Source: UBA5109 sp965661005
GTDB taxonomy: Bacteria > Pseudomonadota > Gammaproteobacteria > Pseudomonadales > Pseudohongiellaceae
Length of the DNA: 64,000 bases
Reading direction: 5' to 3'
NCBI GenBank assembly: GCA_965661005.1
Contig: CBFICB010000002.1
Span: 1 to 64,000 of the forward strand
Part shown: positions 1-10,256 of the stretch, one piece after another
Position numbering within the stretch: the first letter of the stretch is position 1
Layout of the letters: the number at the start of each line of letters is the position of its first letter
The notes under the pieces: generated by a model
Seen by the model: only the letters and a program-made list of their open reading frames with translations
Told to the model about the DNA's origin: nothing
The model's database searches: none
Translations under genes and position numbers: made by a program

Positions 1-1149
<1,149 letters not shown>

Positions 1150-1383
1150 AAAGTTTTTGCATCATCAAAGACTACAAGACATTAATGATGACTATTCTTT
1201 TGCCTTCTTTTCATCGGAAAACCAACAAAAAGGAGGATCTGACTCAATAAATAAAACTACTGTTGTTGTGAAGTCTATTAATTAAAATAAGACTTCATGA
1301 ATCAACGCAGTTGTTTACCTATTGGTCTACGTTTTTTTACGCAAACACGTCAGGCAAACACCCACATCTATTACTTGATCGAC

Positions 1384-1395
1384 TTGTTAAAGAGC
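1384..1395 (-). promoter_or_regulatory. rrn leader boxA antitermination site
   Basis: On the minus strand this reads GCTCTTTAACAA, essentially the E. coli rrn boxA. It lies between the promoter at 1418-1445 and the 16S 5' end at 1149, as expected for Nus-factor antitermination of rRNA transcription. Confidence 0.85.
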
Positions 1396-1417
1396 TTCCC
1401 CAAATGAGGAAGCGCGC

Positions 1418-1445
1418 ATTATACAGATACAGCTAGAACTAGCAA
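1418..1445 (-). promoter_or_regulatory. rrn P1-like promoter with GC-rich discriminator
   Basis: On the minus strand there is a -35 TTGCTA (1440-1445), a 16-bp spacer and a perfect -10 TATAAT (1418-1423), followed by a GCGCGC discriminator typical of stringently controlled stable-RNA promoters. An A-rich stretch just upstream (about 1461-1480) could be an UP element. The leader to the 16S gene is about 260 nt and holds boxA but no tRNA. Confidence 0.85.
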
Positions 1446-1539
1446 GGGTTTAGGGCGATTTTTTTTAGCTGTTTTTGCCCCCTGTTTTTTACCCTATTCC
1501 CAGCCTAATTATGAGGCAATAATTCTGCTTTAAACTCGT

Positions 1540-2160
1540 CTATTTTAGAAGAGCGAATTTTCTTACAGCAGGACTATAATTTCGCAACATTCTATAGCCC
1601 AGACATATAAAAACTAATGAGCCGTATAATATCGCATCAAAATAACTTGATCGTACCACCCAAAGAATATGTAAAACGGCCAATATGTTAATGGCATAGA
1701 CAAGGCGGTGAAGCTTTTTCCAGTTGCGCCCCATTTTGCGTTGTGCTGCCTGAAAGGAAGTAAAACCCAGTGGCAATAACAATACAAAGGCGGCGAAGCC
1801 AACCGTGATATATGGGCGCTCAACAATCTCTCGACCTATATCTGCCCATTGCCATTGCAGCAAAAACATTAAAAACACTAAAAGATGCAAAAATACATAA
1901 AACAAGGCAAACAGGCCTACCATTCTCCTGTAGCTCCAAAGCTTTGGCATATTCAGCAAGTACCGCAAGGGCGTGATAGCCAGTGCAAGGACCAATATAC
2001 GGATCGACCACTCTCCTGTTTCTAGAGCCAGGGCCTGAGCGGGATCTGGCCCCAGTATGTTTTCGCCATTAAGTGTTAGATAAACTGCATAAAAGTAGTA
2101 GATTGCGGGTAACAACAGCAATATAAAGACAAGCGGTTTTATTAAGAGTTCAGGTCTCAT
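1540..2160 (-). CDS. msrQ: MsrQ, heme-binding membrane subunit of periplasmic methionine sulfoxide reductase
   Basis: A 206-residue membrane protein of the ferric-reductase-like family (formerly YedZ). It passes electrons from the quinone pool or a flavin reductase to the periplasmic molybdenum enzyme MsrP, which repairs oxidised methionines. About six hydrophobic segments are visible, and candidate heme-ligand histidines lie at residues 92, 151 and 164. The PKLWSYRRMVGLFALFYVF segment and the RNWKKLHRLVY segment are family hallmarks. It is the last gene of a minus-strand run pssA-msrP-msrP-msrQ and sits just upstream of the rrn promoter. Only one msrQ serves two msrP genes. Length is normal for the family. 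Confidence 0.93.
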   Translation of the reverse strand: MRPELLIKPLVFILLLLPAIYYFYAVYLTLNGENILGPDPAQALALETGEWSIRILVLALAITPLRYLLNMPKLWSYRRMVGLFALFYVFLHLLVFLMFLLQWQWADIGREIVERPYITVGFAAFVLLLPLGFTSFQAAQRKMGRNWKKLHRLVYAINILAVLHILWVVRSSYFDAILYGSLVFICLGYRMLRNYSPAVRKFALLK

Positions 2161-2258
2161 TTATATAGAGTCTTAGCTTTAGGTGAATAGCCAGCGCTAT
2201 TCATAGACAGATTATCGGCATAGTGAAGAAATAGTTAAGGACGCAAGCTTTAAATGGC

Positions 2259-3302
2259 CTAGAAATACGTCCTAAGATCCATACCCGAATATAAATGCGC
2301 CACCTCTTCAGCATAACCATTAAATAACTGAGTCGGTATTCTTCGATCGAACAGACCAGAGGGTAATCGCCTTTCAGATGCCTGACTCCAGCGCGGATGA
2401 CTGACTTGTGGATTCACATTTGAATAAAACCCATATTCATTGGAAGCATAGTCATTCCAGGCTGTATTGGGCATATCTTGCCTGAAATTAATTCTCACAA
2501 TGGATTTGATGCTTTTATAGCCATATTTCCAGGGGACTACCAATCTTAATGGCGCGCCATTCTGTGCTGGCAATATATCATCATACATGCCAATGGCTAA
2601 TATAGTTAAAGGATGCATTGCTTCATCCATCCGCAAGCCTTCTCTATAAGGCCACGCTAGTGAAGAAGTGCGAGCGGCTTGTCCGGGCATCTGTTCTGGA
2701 TCATACAGCGTTTCGAATTCAATAAAACGAGCATTACTGTTGGGTTCGAAACGATTAATAAGATCAGCAAGAGGAAAGCCTATCCATGGAATTACCATGG
2801 AAAAAGCTTCGACACAGCGCATGCGATACACACGTTCTTCCTGTGTATGCGGTTGAAGAATATCTTCAAGGTAATAGTTGCCCGGCTTATTCACCTCTCC
2901 AGCAATTTCGACAGACCAGGGGTCTATTTTGAAATCCTGATCTCTATTAGCAGGATCACTTTTGCCGTTGCCAAATTCAAAAAAGTTGTTGTAATTAGAT
3001 GCATCTTGAAAAGGCGTTAAAGCTTCATCAGTCGTATATGGGCCATTTTCAGGAGCATCTGTTCTGCTGCTTACTTTATCAACCAACCAAGCAGGTTTAG
3101 TCGCCAGATTGATTTCTGCTGGCGCCCGGGCTCGCAAGCCATCTGCTTGTGCCAATGCTGTTGGTGAAATCAGGCCCGTGCCAATTGCTCCAGCACCCAA
3201 GGCTATGTTTGCAGAACCCTTCAGGAAAGCACGGCGATTCTTATAAATATTAGCAGGGGTTATTTCCGAGGAAGGAATTTCTTTTCCGGTTTTGATTAGC
3301 AC
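2259..3302 (-). CDS. msrP: MsrP, periplasmic methionine sulfoxide reductase catalytic subunit (copy 1, msrQ-proximal)
   Basis: A 347-residue molybdopterin oxidoreductase of the sulfite-oxidase fold (formerly YedY). It reduces methionine sulfoxide in periplasmic proteins, with electrons from MsrQ. The N terminus has a Tat signal with the twin arginines at residues 23-24 (NRRAFLKGS) and a hydrophobic stretch ending near ALAQA at 49-53. The molybdenum-coordinating cysteine is Cys163 in RMRCVEAFSMVIPW. The gene lies 98 bp upstream of msrQ and 48 bp downstream of a second msrP (3351-4388), to which it is clearly related along its whole length. Both copies keep the active-site cysteine. Confidence 0.94.
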   Translation of the reverse strand: MLIKTGKEIPSSEITPANIYKNRRAFLKGSANIALGAGAIGTGLISPTALAQADGLRARAPAEINLATKPAWLVDKVSSRTDAPENGPYTTDEALTPFQDASNYNNFFEFGNGKSDPANRDQDFKIDPWSVEIAGEVNKPGNYYLEDILQPHTQEERVYRMRCVEAFSMVIPWIGFPLADLINRFEPNSNARFIEFETLYDPEQMPGQAARTSSLAWPYREGLRMDEAMHPLTILAIGMYDDILPAQNGAPLRLVVPWKYGYKSIKSIVRINFRQDMPNTAWNDYASNEYGFYSNVNPQVSHPRWSQASERRLPSGLFDRRIPTQLFNGYAEEVAHLYSGMDLRTYF

Positions 3303-3350
3303 CTGATTATCTCCTTGCTTTAGCAGCGATCATTAACACATATTAAGTTC

Positions 3351-4388
3351 TTAATGATTAACCCTCAAATCCATACCAGCATATAAATGCGCCACTTCTT
3401 CTGCATAACCATTAAACATTTGAGTTTCTATCCTGCGATCAAAAAGGCCTGATGGCAATCTTCTTTCCATGGCCTGACTCCAGCGCGGATGGCTCACCTC
3501 AGGGTTTACATTGATATAAAACCCATATTCCCTGGAATTAATATCATTCCAACTGGTATTAGGCATTTCACGTGTAAAATTAATACGCACAATGGACTTG
3601 ATACCTTTGATTCCATATTTCCATGGCACAATTAGTCTTAAAGGCGCTCCATTTTGTGCTGGTAAAATGTCGTTATAAACCCCAACCCCTATTAATGTGA
3701 GAGGGTGCATTGCCTCATCCATACGCAACGCTTCTTGATAAGGCCAGTCGATGGTAGAAAATCGCGAGTTTTGCTCAGGGAAACGATCTCTGTCCACAAG
3801 CGTTTGAAATTCAACAAAACGGGCATTGCTGTTTGGCTCAAAGCGACTGATCAAATCGCCTAGAGGAAAGCCTATCCAAGGAACAACCATTGACCATGCT
3901 TCAACACAACGGTGCCGATAAATTCTCTCTTCAAAAGTATGCGGCCTAAGAATATCTTCAAGTGTATAAACGCCAGGCTTGTTAACTTCTCCTGTTATTT
4001 CCACCGACCATGGTTCCAGCTGAAAGTTTCTGGCATTAGATGATGGGTCTTGTTTACCAGTGCCATATTCATAAAAATTGTTATAAGTAGTGACATCCTG
4101 ATAAGGCGTTAACATTTCATTAGTAGTATACGGTCCTGCATTGGGAGCCGGTGTCGTATTTGCCATTTTTTGAACTAACCATTCTGGTTTACTCGCAAGA
4201 TTTAATTGCGCTGCACTGCGGTGGGGCATGCTTTGAGCAGAAGCCGTTGGTGATAACAAGCCACTTGCTGCCGCCCCAACACAAATTGCAACATTAGCTC
4301 CCTGTTTAAGGAATTGCCGACGATTTCTATAACTAGATTCAGAAGTTATTTCCGATGAGGGAATATCTTTTTTAGTTTTGATAATCAT
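3351..4388 (-). CDS. msrP: MsrP, periplasmic methionine sulfoxide reductase catalytic subunit (copy 2, upstream paralogue)
   Basis: A 345-residue paralogue of the adjacent MsrP. It has the same layout: Tat motif NRRQFLKQG with arginines at 23-24, signal end near SAQS at 50-53, and the molybdenum-ligand cysteine at residue 161 in RHRCVEAWSMVVPW. The opening residues IIKTKKDIPSSEIT match LIKTGKEIPSSEIT of copy 1, so the two arose by tandem duplication. Divergence is spread over the protein rather than clustered, suggesting an old duplication with both copies under selection. It is probably the first msr gene of the transcript, since 130 bp separate it from pssA. Confidence 0.92.
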   Translation of the reverse strand: MIIKTKKDIPSSEITSESSYRNRRQFLKQGANVAICVGAAASGLLSPTASAQSMPHRSAAQLNLASKPEWLVQKMANTTPAPNAGPYTTNEMLTPYQDVTTYNNFYEYGTGKQDPSSNARNFQLEPWSVEITGEVNKPGVYTLEDILRPHTFEERIYRHRCVEAWSMVVPWIGFPLGDLISRFEPNSNARFVEFQTLVDRDRFPEQNSRFSTIDWPYQEALRMDEAMHPLTLIGVGVYNDILPAQNGAPLRLIVPWKYGIKGIKSIVRINFTREMPNTSWNDINSREYGFYINVNPEVSHPRWSQAMERRLPSGLFDRRIETQMFNGYAEEVAHLYAGMDLRVNH

Positions 4389-4518
4389 TGTAGTTACCGT
4401 TTTGTACCAACTCGAAAAGTTAATGCTTAAATAAAGGCCTATCTTTGTTACGAAAGGCTTAGATTAATAGACTACTGTCATCATAAATATTACAAAAATC
4501 ACCGATTATTTTCATATT

Positions 4519-5373
4519 TCATTGACCAGCAGCTTCATCTACTAAATCCACCTTGGATAGTTTCTTTCTGTATTGATAGAAAGTTAACGCCGGTCCAGAC
4601 AAGGCATAAAGAATCGCTATGACAAATAAAACAACTGGAGGATCCCAGGAAACAATGACAAATAACAAGATCACCATTAATATGACAAAGAAAGGCACTC
4701 GATTTTTAAAGTCAATATCCTTAAAGCTTAAATAATGGACATTCAGCACCATTAATAAACCCGCTATCATTGTGATAACAGCAGCGACTAGAGACACTGC
4801 CAGAGTCACCTCAACATTGTATTCATCACAAACCCATACCATAAATACAACTAGACCTGCTGCTGCAGGGCTTGCCAGACCGACAAAAAAACGTTTATTA
4901 ACGGTACCTAACTGCACATTAAAACGAGCTAATCTTAATGCGGCACATGCGACATAAAAGAATGCCGCTGTCCAACCAAGTGTGCCCAGATCCGATAGGG
5001 CCCAGCTAAAACAAATTAAAGCTGGCGCCACACCGAAGGCCAACAGATCTGATAAGGAATCATATTCAGCGCCAAAGGCACTTTGAGTATTAGTTAGTCT
5101 GGCAAGACGCCCATCTAAACCATCCAGTAGCATGGCAGCCAGAATTGCTATACAAGCATTATGGAACTCATTATTCATGCCAGAGATTACAGCAAAGAAC
5201 CCGGCAAATAGTGCGCCTGTAGTTAATAGGTTGGGTAAAAGGAAAATACCTTTTCGTCGAACTTTTCGCCCATCCTCACTAACCTCTTCCTCATGGTCAT
5301 CTATCAATAGAAGAGATTCAAACTCTTCCTGTGTTTTGTGACCGTCATTTTCATGCTGATTTTCAATATTCAT
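4519..5373 (-). CDS. pssA: CDP-diacylglycerol-serine O-phosphatidyltransferase
   Basis: A 284-residue integral membrane enzyme that makes phosphatidylserine from CDP-diacylglycerol and L-serine, the first step to phosphatidylethanolamine. The full CDP-alcohol phosphatidyltransferase signature D-x2-DG-x2-AR-x8-G-x3-D-x3-D spans residues 84-109 (DGLDGRLAR, then G101, D105 and D109). Several hydrophobic segments follow. The first 40 residues are acidic and hydrophilic, ending in the basic patch GRKVRRKG just before the first membrane segment, as in pseudomonad homologues. It is transcribed away from ilvC, with a 130-bp intergenic region between. Confidence 0.93.
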   Translation of the reverse strand: MNIENQHENDGHKTQEEFESLLLIDDHEEEVSEDGRKVRRKGIFLLPNLLTTGALFAGFFAVISGMNNEFHNACIAILAAMLLDGLDGRLARLTNTQSAFGAEYDSLSDLLAFGVAPALICFSWALSDLGTLGWTAAFFYVACAALRLARFNVQLGTVNKRFFVGLASPAAAGLVVFMVWVCDEYNVEVTLAVSLVAAVITMIAGLLMVLNVHYLSFKDIDFKNRVPFFVILMVILLFVIVSWDPPVVLFVIAILYALSGPALTFYQYRKKLSKVDLVDEAAGQ

Positions 5374-5503
5374 ATCATTATTCTATGCTTCTGGGAGATA
5401 TTTAGCAGCTTTTTTAAGCATAAGCATTTTACCCCCGCCACTTTTTTCTTTATGATTGCCCCCCTAAAATTTATCCCCCTTTAAAACCTAGTGGAATTAT
5501 TAA

Positions 5504-6976
5504 ATGAACTACTTCAATACCTTGCCCCTACGCCTACAGCTTGAACAGTTAGGAAAATGCCGTTTCATGGACAAATCTGAGTTCAGTGATGGTGTGGAAA
5601 AATTAAAAGGCAAGAAAGTAGTTATTCTTGGTTGCGGTGCGCAAGGACTAAACCAAGGCCTTAACATGCGCGATAGCGGTCTGGATATCTCCTATGCCCT
5701 TCGAGCCGAAGCAATAGAAGAAAAGCGTCAGTCCTGGGTTAATGCCACCGAAAACGCCTTTAATGTAGGAACCTTTGAAGCATTAATTCCAACTGCAGAT
5801 TTAGTGCTTAATTTAACACCAGATAAACAGCACAGCCCAGTTGTTAAAACAGTTATGCCGCTAATGAAAACAGGAGCTTGCCTGGCCTATTCTCATGGTT
5901 TCAATATTGTTGAAGAAGGCATGCAAATTCGTGATGACATCACCGTCATTATGGTTGCTCCCAAGTGCCCTGGAACAGAAGTCCGTGAAGAGTATAAACG
6001 TGGCTTTGGTGTACCGACATTAATCGCTGTTCACACTGAAAATGATCCTAACGGTGACGGCCATGAAATTGCAAAAGCCTATGCCGCTGCTACCGGAGGT
6101 CATCATGCCGGCGTATTGGACTCTTCGTTTATTGCTGAAGTTAAATCTGACCTAATGGGTGAGCAAACGATTCTTTGCGGCATGTTACAGACAGGGTCCA
6201 TCCTCTGTTATGACCGCATGATTGAAAAGGGAATAGATTCAGCCTATGCCTCAAAACTGGTCCAGTATGGCTGGGAGACTGTTTCTGAAGGACTGAAGCA
6301 AGGCGGCATCACTAACATGATGGACCGACTATCGAACCCTGCCAAAATTAAGGCTTTCCACCTTAGTGAAGAGCTAAAAACTATCATGGCTCCATTATTC
6401 CAAAAACATATGGATGACATTATGGATGGCACTTTTTCCAGCACGATGATGGAAGATTGGGCTAACGATGATATTAATCTTCTAAAATGGCGGGAAGAAA
6501 CCGGCCTCAGCGCTTTTGAAAACTCCAGCACTGACGGTGCTCCTGAAATCTCAGAACAGGAATATTACGATAATTGCATACTTATGGTTGCAATGATTAA
6601 AGCTGGTGTTGAATTATGCTTTGAAACCCTGACTTCTGCTGGCGTCATAGCGGAATCAGCATATTATGAATCTCTGCATGAGACACCACTGATCGCGAAC
6701 TTGATTGGTCGTAAAAAACTTTATGAAATGAACAAAGTCATCTCTGATACGGCCGAATATGGCTGTTATTTATTCTCCCACGCGGCGGTACCACTGCTGG
6801 CCGATTTTATGGAAAAAATCGACACTGACGTTATTGGCAAAGCCGAGAACACAAACGACAATGGCTTAGACGATCACGAATTAATTGCCATCAACAGCGT
6901 TATCCGTAATCATCCTATAGAAAAAGTAGGTGCTAGATTACGTTCTTATATGACTGCAATGAAAAAAGTTGTATAA
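5504..6976 (+). CDS. ilvC: Ketol-acid reductoisomerase, class II (long form)
   Basis: A 490-residue NADPH enzyme that isomerises and reduces 2-acetolactate or 2-aceto-2-hydroxybutyrate, the second common step of valine, leucine and isoleucine synthesis. The Rossmann motif ILGCGAQG lies at residues 41-48. The N terminus MNYFNTLPLRLQLEQLGKCRFM resembles enteric IlvC, and the length near 490 marks class II, with a duplicated C-terminal knotted domain, rather than the roughly 340-residue class I enzyme. It lies between pssA and ilvIH but points the other way, so it is transcribed alone. The gap upstream has three C-runs (around 5431, 5459 and 5474) and no strong Shine-Dalgarno. Confidence 0.96.
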   Translation: MNYFNTLPLRLQLEQLGKCRFMDKSEFSDGVEKLKGKKVVILGCGAQGLNQGLNMRDSGLDISYALRAEAIEEKRQSWVNATENAFNVGTFEALIPTADLVLNLTPDKQHSPVVKTVMPLMKTGACLAYSHGFNIVEEGMQIRDDITVIMVAPKCPGTEVREEYKRGFGVPTLIAVHTENDPNGDGHEIAKAYAAATGGHHAGVLDSSFIAEVKSDLMGEQTILCGMLQTGSILCYDRMIEKGIDSAYASKLVQYGWETVSEGLKQGGITNMMDRLSNPAKIKAFHLSEELKTIMAPLFQKHMDDIMDGTFSSTMMEDWANDDINLLKWREETGLSAFENSSTDGAPEISEQEYYDNCILMVAMIKAGVELCFETLTSAGVIAESAYYESLHETPLIANLIGRKKLYEMNKVISDTAEYGCYLFSHAAVPLLADFMEKIDTDVIGKAENTNDNGLDDHELIAINSVIRNHPIEKVGARLRSYMTAMKKVV

Positions 6977-7360
6977 GCTATATCCTTTTCACGAATAAGT
7001 TTTTTTCGTTGCATACAGGTAAATCTATTTCGTCTATATTTACGTGGAAAAAGCCAGACTAATAGTTGTATACCTAGGATTTTAGCTGTTATATTACTTC
7101 TGTCTTGATTAAATATTAAAAAGCATGATTAAGGGCATTACCTAAGCTCAGAATCGTAATTTTAATTGAATTTTTAGTTAACTCTGGTCTCTCTTCAGAA
7201 CATAGATGTAAATAACTAAGTAGTAAGCAGCAAGTAAAGAGAAGTATAATGTTATAAAGTAGAGTACTGACGGTTAGCTCCTCTAAAATTACCACATAGC
7301 TCCTGCCTTAATTACAGCTAAAAAAATAGTGGAAATTAAAACCTCCAGGAGGTTAATCAA
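6977..7360. other. Intergenic region after ilvC, no gene seen
   Basis: About 384 bp of AT-rich sequence between ilvC and the TPR gene. I see no ORF with coding character, no tRNA and no convincing GC-rich terminator. It ends with a strong Shine-Dalgarno AGGAGG at 7348-7353 that belongs to the following TPR gene. Confidence 0.6.
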
Positions 7361-7966
7361 ATCAAAAAAATAGCAAAACTTGCTTATTTACTGGGTGCTT
7401 TACCGCTTGTATCTTTTGCTCAAAACGATTGTGGTCTTGAATGCGACCCCTCATCCAGCGGAGTACTTTTCGGTGGCATTGAATATCCTGTAAATTGTTA
7501 TCTTAACTCTCAAAAAGTATCTCAAAATCCAGAGCTTGCTAGTGAATACATGCTAGAGGACTGCGATTTTGCAATCAGATTTGTGGGTATGGAGAAGGAT
7601 ACTTTGGCTGCGACTCATACTAACCGAGGCGTAATACGAATTGCTCTAGGTAATTATGATGGTGCATTTTCCGATTTTAATATTGGAATGACTTTAATGC
7701 CGGAAGCGGCGCAAATTCTGGTCAACCGAGGTAATGCTTTCTACCATACTGGCAATTACCAAATGGCGATAGAAGATTACAACCATTCGATAGAACTAGG
7801 ATTTGCTGATTTCCCAGATGTCTATGTAAATCTAGGAAAGTCCTACGAACGCCTAGGTAATATAACCCAGGCTCAGCAAAATTATCAGCGAGCAGTTGAT
7901 TTATCACCTGGCCAGACTGAAGCTCGAAGTCTGCTTGATGGTTTATTATCTCAGCCCAACTTCTAA
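7361..7966 (+). CDS. Exported TPR protein lacking a recognisable start codon
   Basis: The frame is open from a TAA at 7355-7357 to the stop at 7966. The first ATG is at 7550 (138 residues), but the region before it is clearly coding. It encodes a signal-peptide-like segment (KIAKLAYLLGALPLVSFAQ, 7367-7423) and a cysteine-bearing region that matches the paralogue at 17499-18146. A perfect AGGAGG ends seven bases before 7361, where the codon is AAT. No ATG, GTG or TTG exists in frame between. At least three TPR-like repeats follow (NRGVIRIALGNYDGAFSDF, NRGNAFYHTGNYQMAIEDY, NLGKSYERLGNITQAQQNY). The likely role is a periplasmic scaffold, but the partner is unknown. Either a rare start is used, the start is mutated, or the A-run at 7365-7370 contains an error. 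Confidence 0.7.
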   Translation: MKKIAKLAYLLGALPLVSFAQNDCGLECDPSSSGVLFGGIEYPVNCYLNSQKVSQNPELASEYMLEDCDFAIRFVGMEKDTLAATHTNRGVIRIALGNYDGAFSDFNIGMTLMPEAAQILVNRGNAFYHTGNYQMAIEDYNHSIELGFADFPDVYVNLGKSYERLGNITQAQQNYQRAVDLSPGQTEARSLLDGLLSQPNF

Positions 7967-7981
7967 TTTTTGCTCAAGCAT

Positions 7982-8012
7982 AAAAAAGCCCGGTTTTTAC
8001 CGGGCTTTTTTT
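7982..8012. terminator. Bidirectional intrinsic terminator between TPR gene and ilvH
   Basis: A-run, GCCCGGT stem, TTTT loop, ACCGGGC stem and T-run. It can serve the plus-strand TPR gene (stop 7966) and the minus-strand ilvIH operon (stop 8041). Confidence 0.9.
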
Positions 8013-8040
8013 GTCTAGAAGCTAGCACGCATAAAAGAAT

Positions 8041-8532
8041 TCAGAGATTAAGCACTTTATCGGCACGAGAAATACCTGATACACCTGTACGAGCAACTTC
8101 AAGGATTGATGTATCGCCAAGCGCTGCGATAAAAGCATCTAGTTTGTCGCTAGTTCCAGTTAGTTGAACCACATAACTGCTTGGAGTGACATCCACAATC
8201 TCACCGCGAAACACATCGGCTAATCGCATGACTTCAGCACGTTGAGCTCCAGAGACTTTCACCTTAATCAGCATAAGTTCACGCTCAAGATGGCTGCCAT
8301 CAGTTAAGTCAACCAACTTCACTACATCCACAAGCTTGTTTAAATGTTTAATGATCTGCTCAATCTTACGATCATCCCCAATAGTCGTCACTGTTAGTCG
8401 AGACAAGGTGACGTCATCTGTCGGAGCAACCGTCAAAGAGTTAATGTTGTAATTACGTTGGGAAAACAATCCAACAACACGTGATAAAGCGCCGGGTTCA
8501 TTCTCCATCAACATGGAAATAATTCGTCGCAT
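8041..8532 (-). CDS. ilvH: Acetolactate synthase small (regulatory) subunit
   Basis: A 163-residue regulatory partner of IlvI that confers valine feedback inhibition. The N-terminal ACT domain is evident (RRIISMLMENEPGALSRVVG, residues 2-21, followed by LFSQRNYNINSLTVAPT), and the C-terminal half contains EIVDVTPSSYVVQLTGTSDKLDAF. Length and sequence are close to E. coli IlvH. The start ATG overlaps the ilvI stop as TGATG, so the two genes are translationally coupled and should be made in fixed proportion. Confidence 0.96.
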   Translation of the reverse strand: MRRIISMLMENEPGALSRVVGLFSQRNYNINSLTVAPTDDVTLSRLTVTTIGDDRKIEQIIKHLNKLVDVVKLVDLTDGSHLERELMLIKVKVSGAQRAEVMRLADVFRGEIVDVTPSSYVVQLTGTSDKLDAFIAALGDTSILEVARTGVSGISRADKVLNL

Positions 8533-10256
8533 CAGGTTCTCTCCGTTTTACTTAAAAACATTTCACTCATAGCGCCGCCTTTAACAGCCATAGGATAGAC
8601 ATGCTCGTTTTGGTCCACGACGATGTCAATGAACACCAGTTTATCCTTCATTGCAAAAGCTTCTGCCAGTTTTTCTTTTAGCTCACTCATCTTTTCAATA
8701 CGAATCCCGACATGTCCGTAGGCCTCTGTCAGTTTGACAAAATCAGGCAATGAATCAGCATAAGTACTTTGAGAATGGCGTCCACTATATTGCATATCTT
8801 GCCACTGCTTCACCATTCCAAGAGCTTCGTTGTTCAAATTAATAATTTTTATTGGCAGTTCACATTGCTTGCATGTAGCCAGCTCCTGAATACACATTTG
8901 AATGCTGCCTTCTCCGGTTACACAGGCAACTGCAGCCTCTGGATATGCTAGTTGCACGCCCATGGCGGCTGGCAAGCCAAAGCCCATGGTTCCCAGGCCT
9001 CCAGAATTAATCCAGCGGCGTGGTTTATCAAAGTGATAATACTGAGCCGCAAACATCTGATGCTGTCCAACATCCGAAGTCACATAGGCATCACCGTTTG
9101 TAACTTCATATAAAGCTTGAATGGCCTGCTGTGGCTTGATTAATTCACCAGCTGATTCAACGCCTAAACAATTACGCTGCCGCCAGTGCTCAATATTTTC
9201 CCACCACACTTTAAGCGCATCGTTATCAACCTTGCTTGAAGACGCTTTAATTTGGTTATTCATTTCTTTTAAAACAGATTTTACTGGCCCAACGATAGGA
9301 ACATGAGCCGTAACTGTTTTAGAGATAGATGCCGGATCAATATCAATATGCAGGATAGTAGCATTAGGACAAAATTTACTAATATCAGAATTAGTAACAC
9401 GATCATCAAAGCGAGCACCAACAGCAAGAATGACATCTGATTCATGCATGGCCATATTAGCTTCATAAGTGCCATGCATACCTAACATACCCAAAAACTG
9501 TTTATCCGTTGCTGGATAAATTCCCAGACCCATTAAAGTATTAGTTATTGGAAAGCCTAATGTTTGAGTTAATTTTGTTAATTCCTCAGAGCCCTCGCCT
9601 TGAACCACCCCGCCACCGGCATAAATAATCGGTTTTTTTGCAGCTATTAAAATTTCTACCGCTTTTTTGATCTGTCCGGTATGCCCTTTTTGTGGAGGGC
9701 TGTAAGAGCGAAGCTTGACGCTTTCCGGATATTCATAAGGAAATTTTTCAGCAGGATCAGTGACATCTTTTGGGAAATCGATAACAACAGGACCAGGACG
9801 CCCAGTCGTCGCGATATAAAAAGCTTTCTTGATAATGTCGGGAATATCTGCCGCGCTCTGAACAAGAAAACTATGTTTTACAATCGGTCTAGATACGCCG
9901 ACCATATCCGTTTCCTGAAAGGCATCTGAACCAATCGCATCACGAGTGACCTGGCCAGAAATGACTACCATTGGAATAGAATCCATATAGGCTGTGGCAA
10001 TACCGGTAATAGTATTGGTCGCTCCAGGGCCTGATGTGACCAGCACAACGCCGGGTCTCCCGGTTGCACGAGCATAACCATCAGCAGCATGGGTAGCTCC
10101 TTGCTCATGTCTTACAAGGATATGTTCTACTTTCTCCTGACGAAATATTGCATCATAAATATGCAAAGCCGTCCCACCAGGGTAACCAAAAATTAATTCA
10201 ACGCCTTCATCATGCAGGGCACGAATAAGCATGTCTCCACCAGATAACATTTCCAC
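8532..10256 (-). CDS. ilvI: Acetolactate synthase large (catalytic) subunit
   Basis: A thiamine-diphosphate enzyme joining two pyruvates, or pyruvate and 2-oxobutyrate, in the first common step of branched-chain amino-acid synthesis. The catalytic glutamate lies in RHEQGATHAADGYARATG and the ThDP motif is GEGS...NLNN, in the form also used by pseudomonad IlvI. The open frame reaches 10274 from a TTG, but I prefer GTG at 10256. A GAGGA Shine-Dalgarno lies seven bases upstream, and the resulting start MEMLSGGDM matches related proteins, giving 574 residues. It is cotranscribed with ilvH. A roughly 300-nt structured leader and a clear promoter lie upstream. Confidence 0.95.
   Translation of the reverse strand: MEMLSGGDMLIRALHDEGVELIFGYPGGTALHIYDAIFRQEKVEHILVRHEQGATHAADGYARATGRPGVVLVTSGPGATNTITGIATAYMDSIPMVVISGQVTRDAIGSDAFQETDMVGVSRPIVKHSFLVQSAADIPDIIKKAFYIATTGRPGPVVIDFPKDVTDPAEKFPYEYPESVKLRSYSPPQKGHTGQIKKAVEILIAAKKPIIYAGGGVVQGEGSEELTKLTQTLGFPITNTLMGLGIYPATDKQFLGMLGMHGTYEANMAMHESDVILAVGARFDDRVTNSDISKFCPNATILHIDIDPASISKTVTAHVPIVGPVKSVLKEMNNQIKASSSKVDNDALKVWWENIEHWRQRNCLGVESAGELIKPQQAIQALYEVTNGDAYVTSDVGQHQMFAAQYYHFDKPRRWINSGGLGTMGFGLPAAMGVQLAYPEAAVACVTGEGSIQMCIQELATCKQCELPIKIINLNNEALGMVKQWQDMQYSGRHSQSTYADSLPDFVKLTEAYGHVGIRIEKMSELKEKLAEAFAMKDKLVFIDIVVDQNEHVYPMAVKGGAMSEMFLSKTERT

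Noticed and set aside
8890..8930. GEG instead of GDG in the IlvI thiamine motif
   Set aside because: The same glutamate is found in pseudomonad IlvI, so it is a normal family variant.
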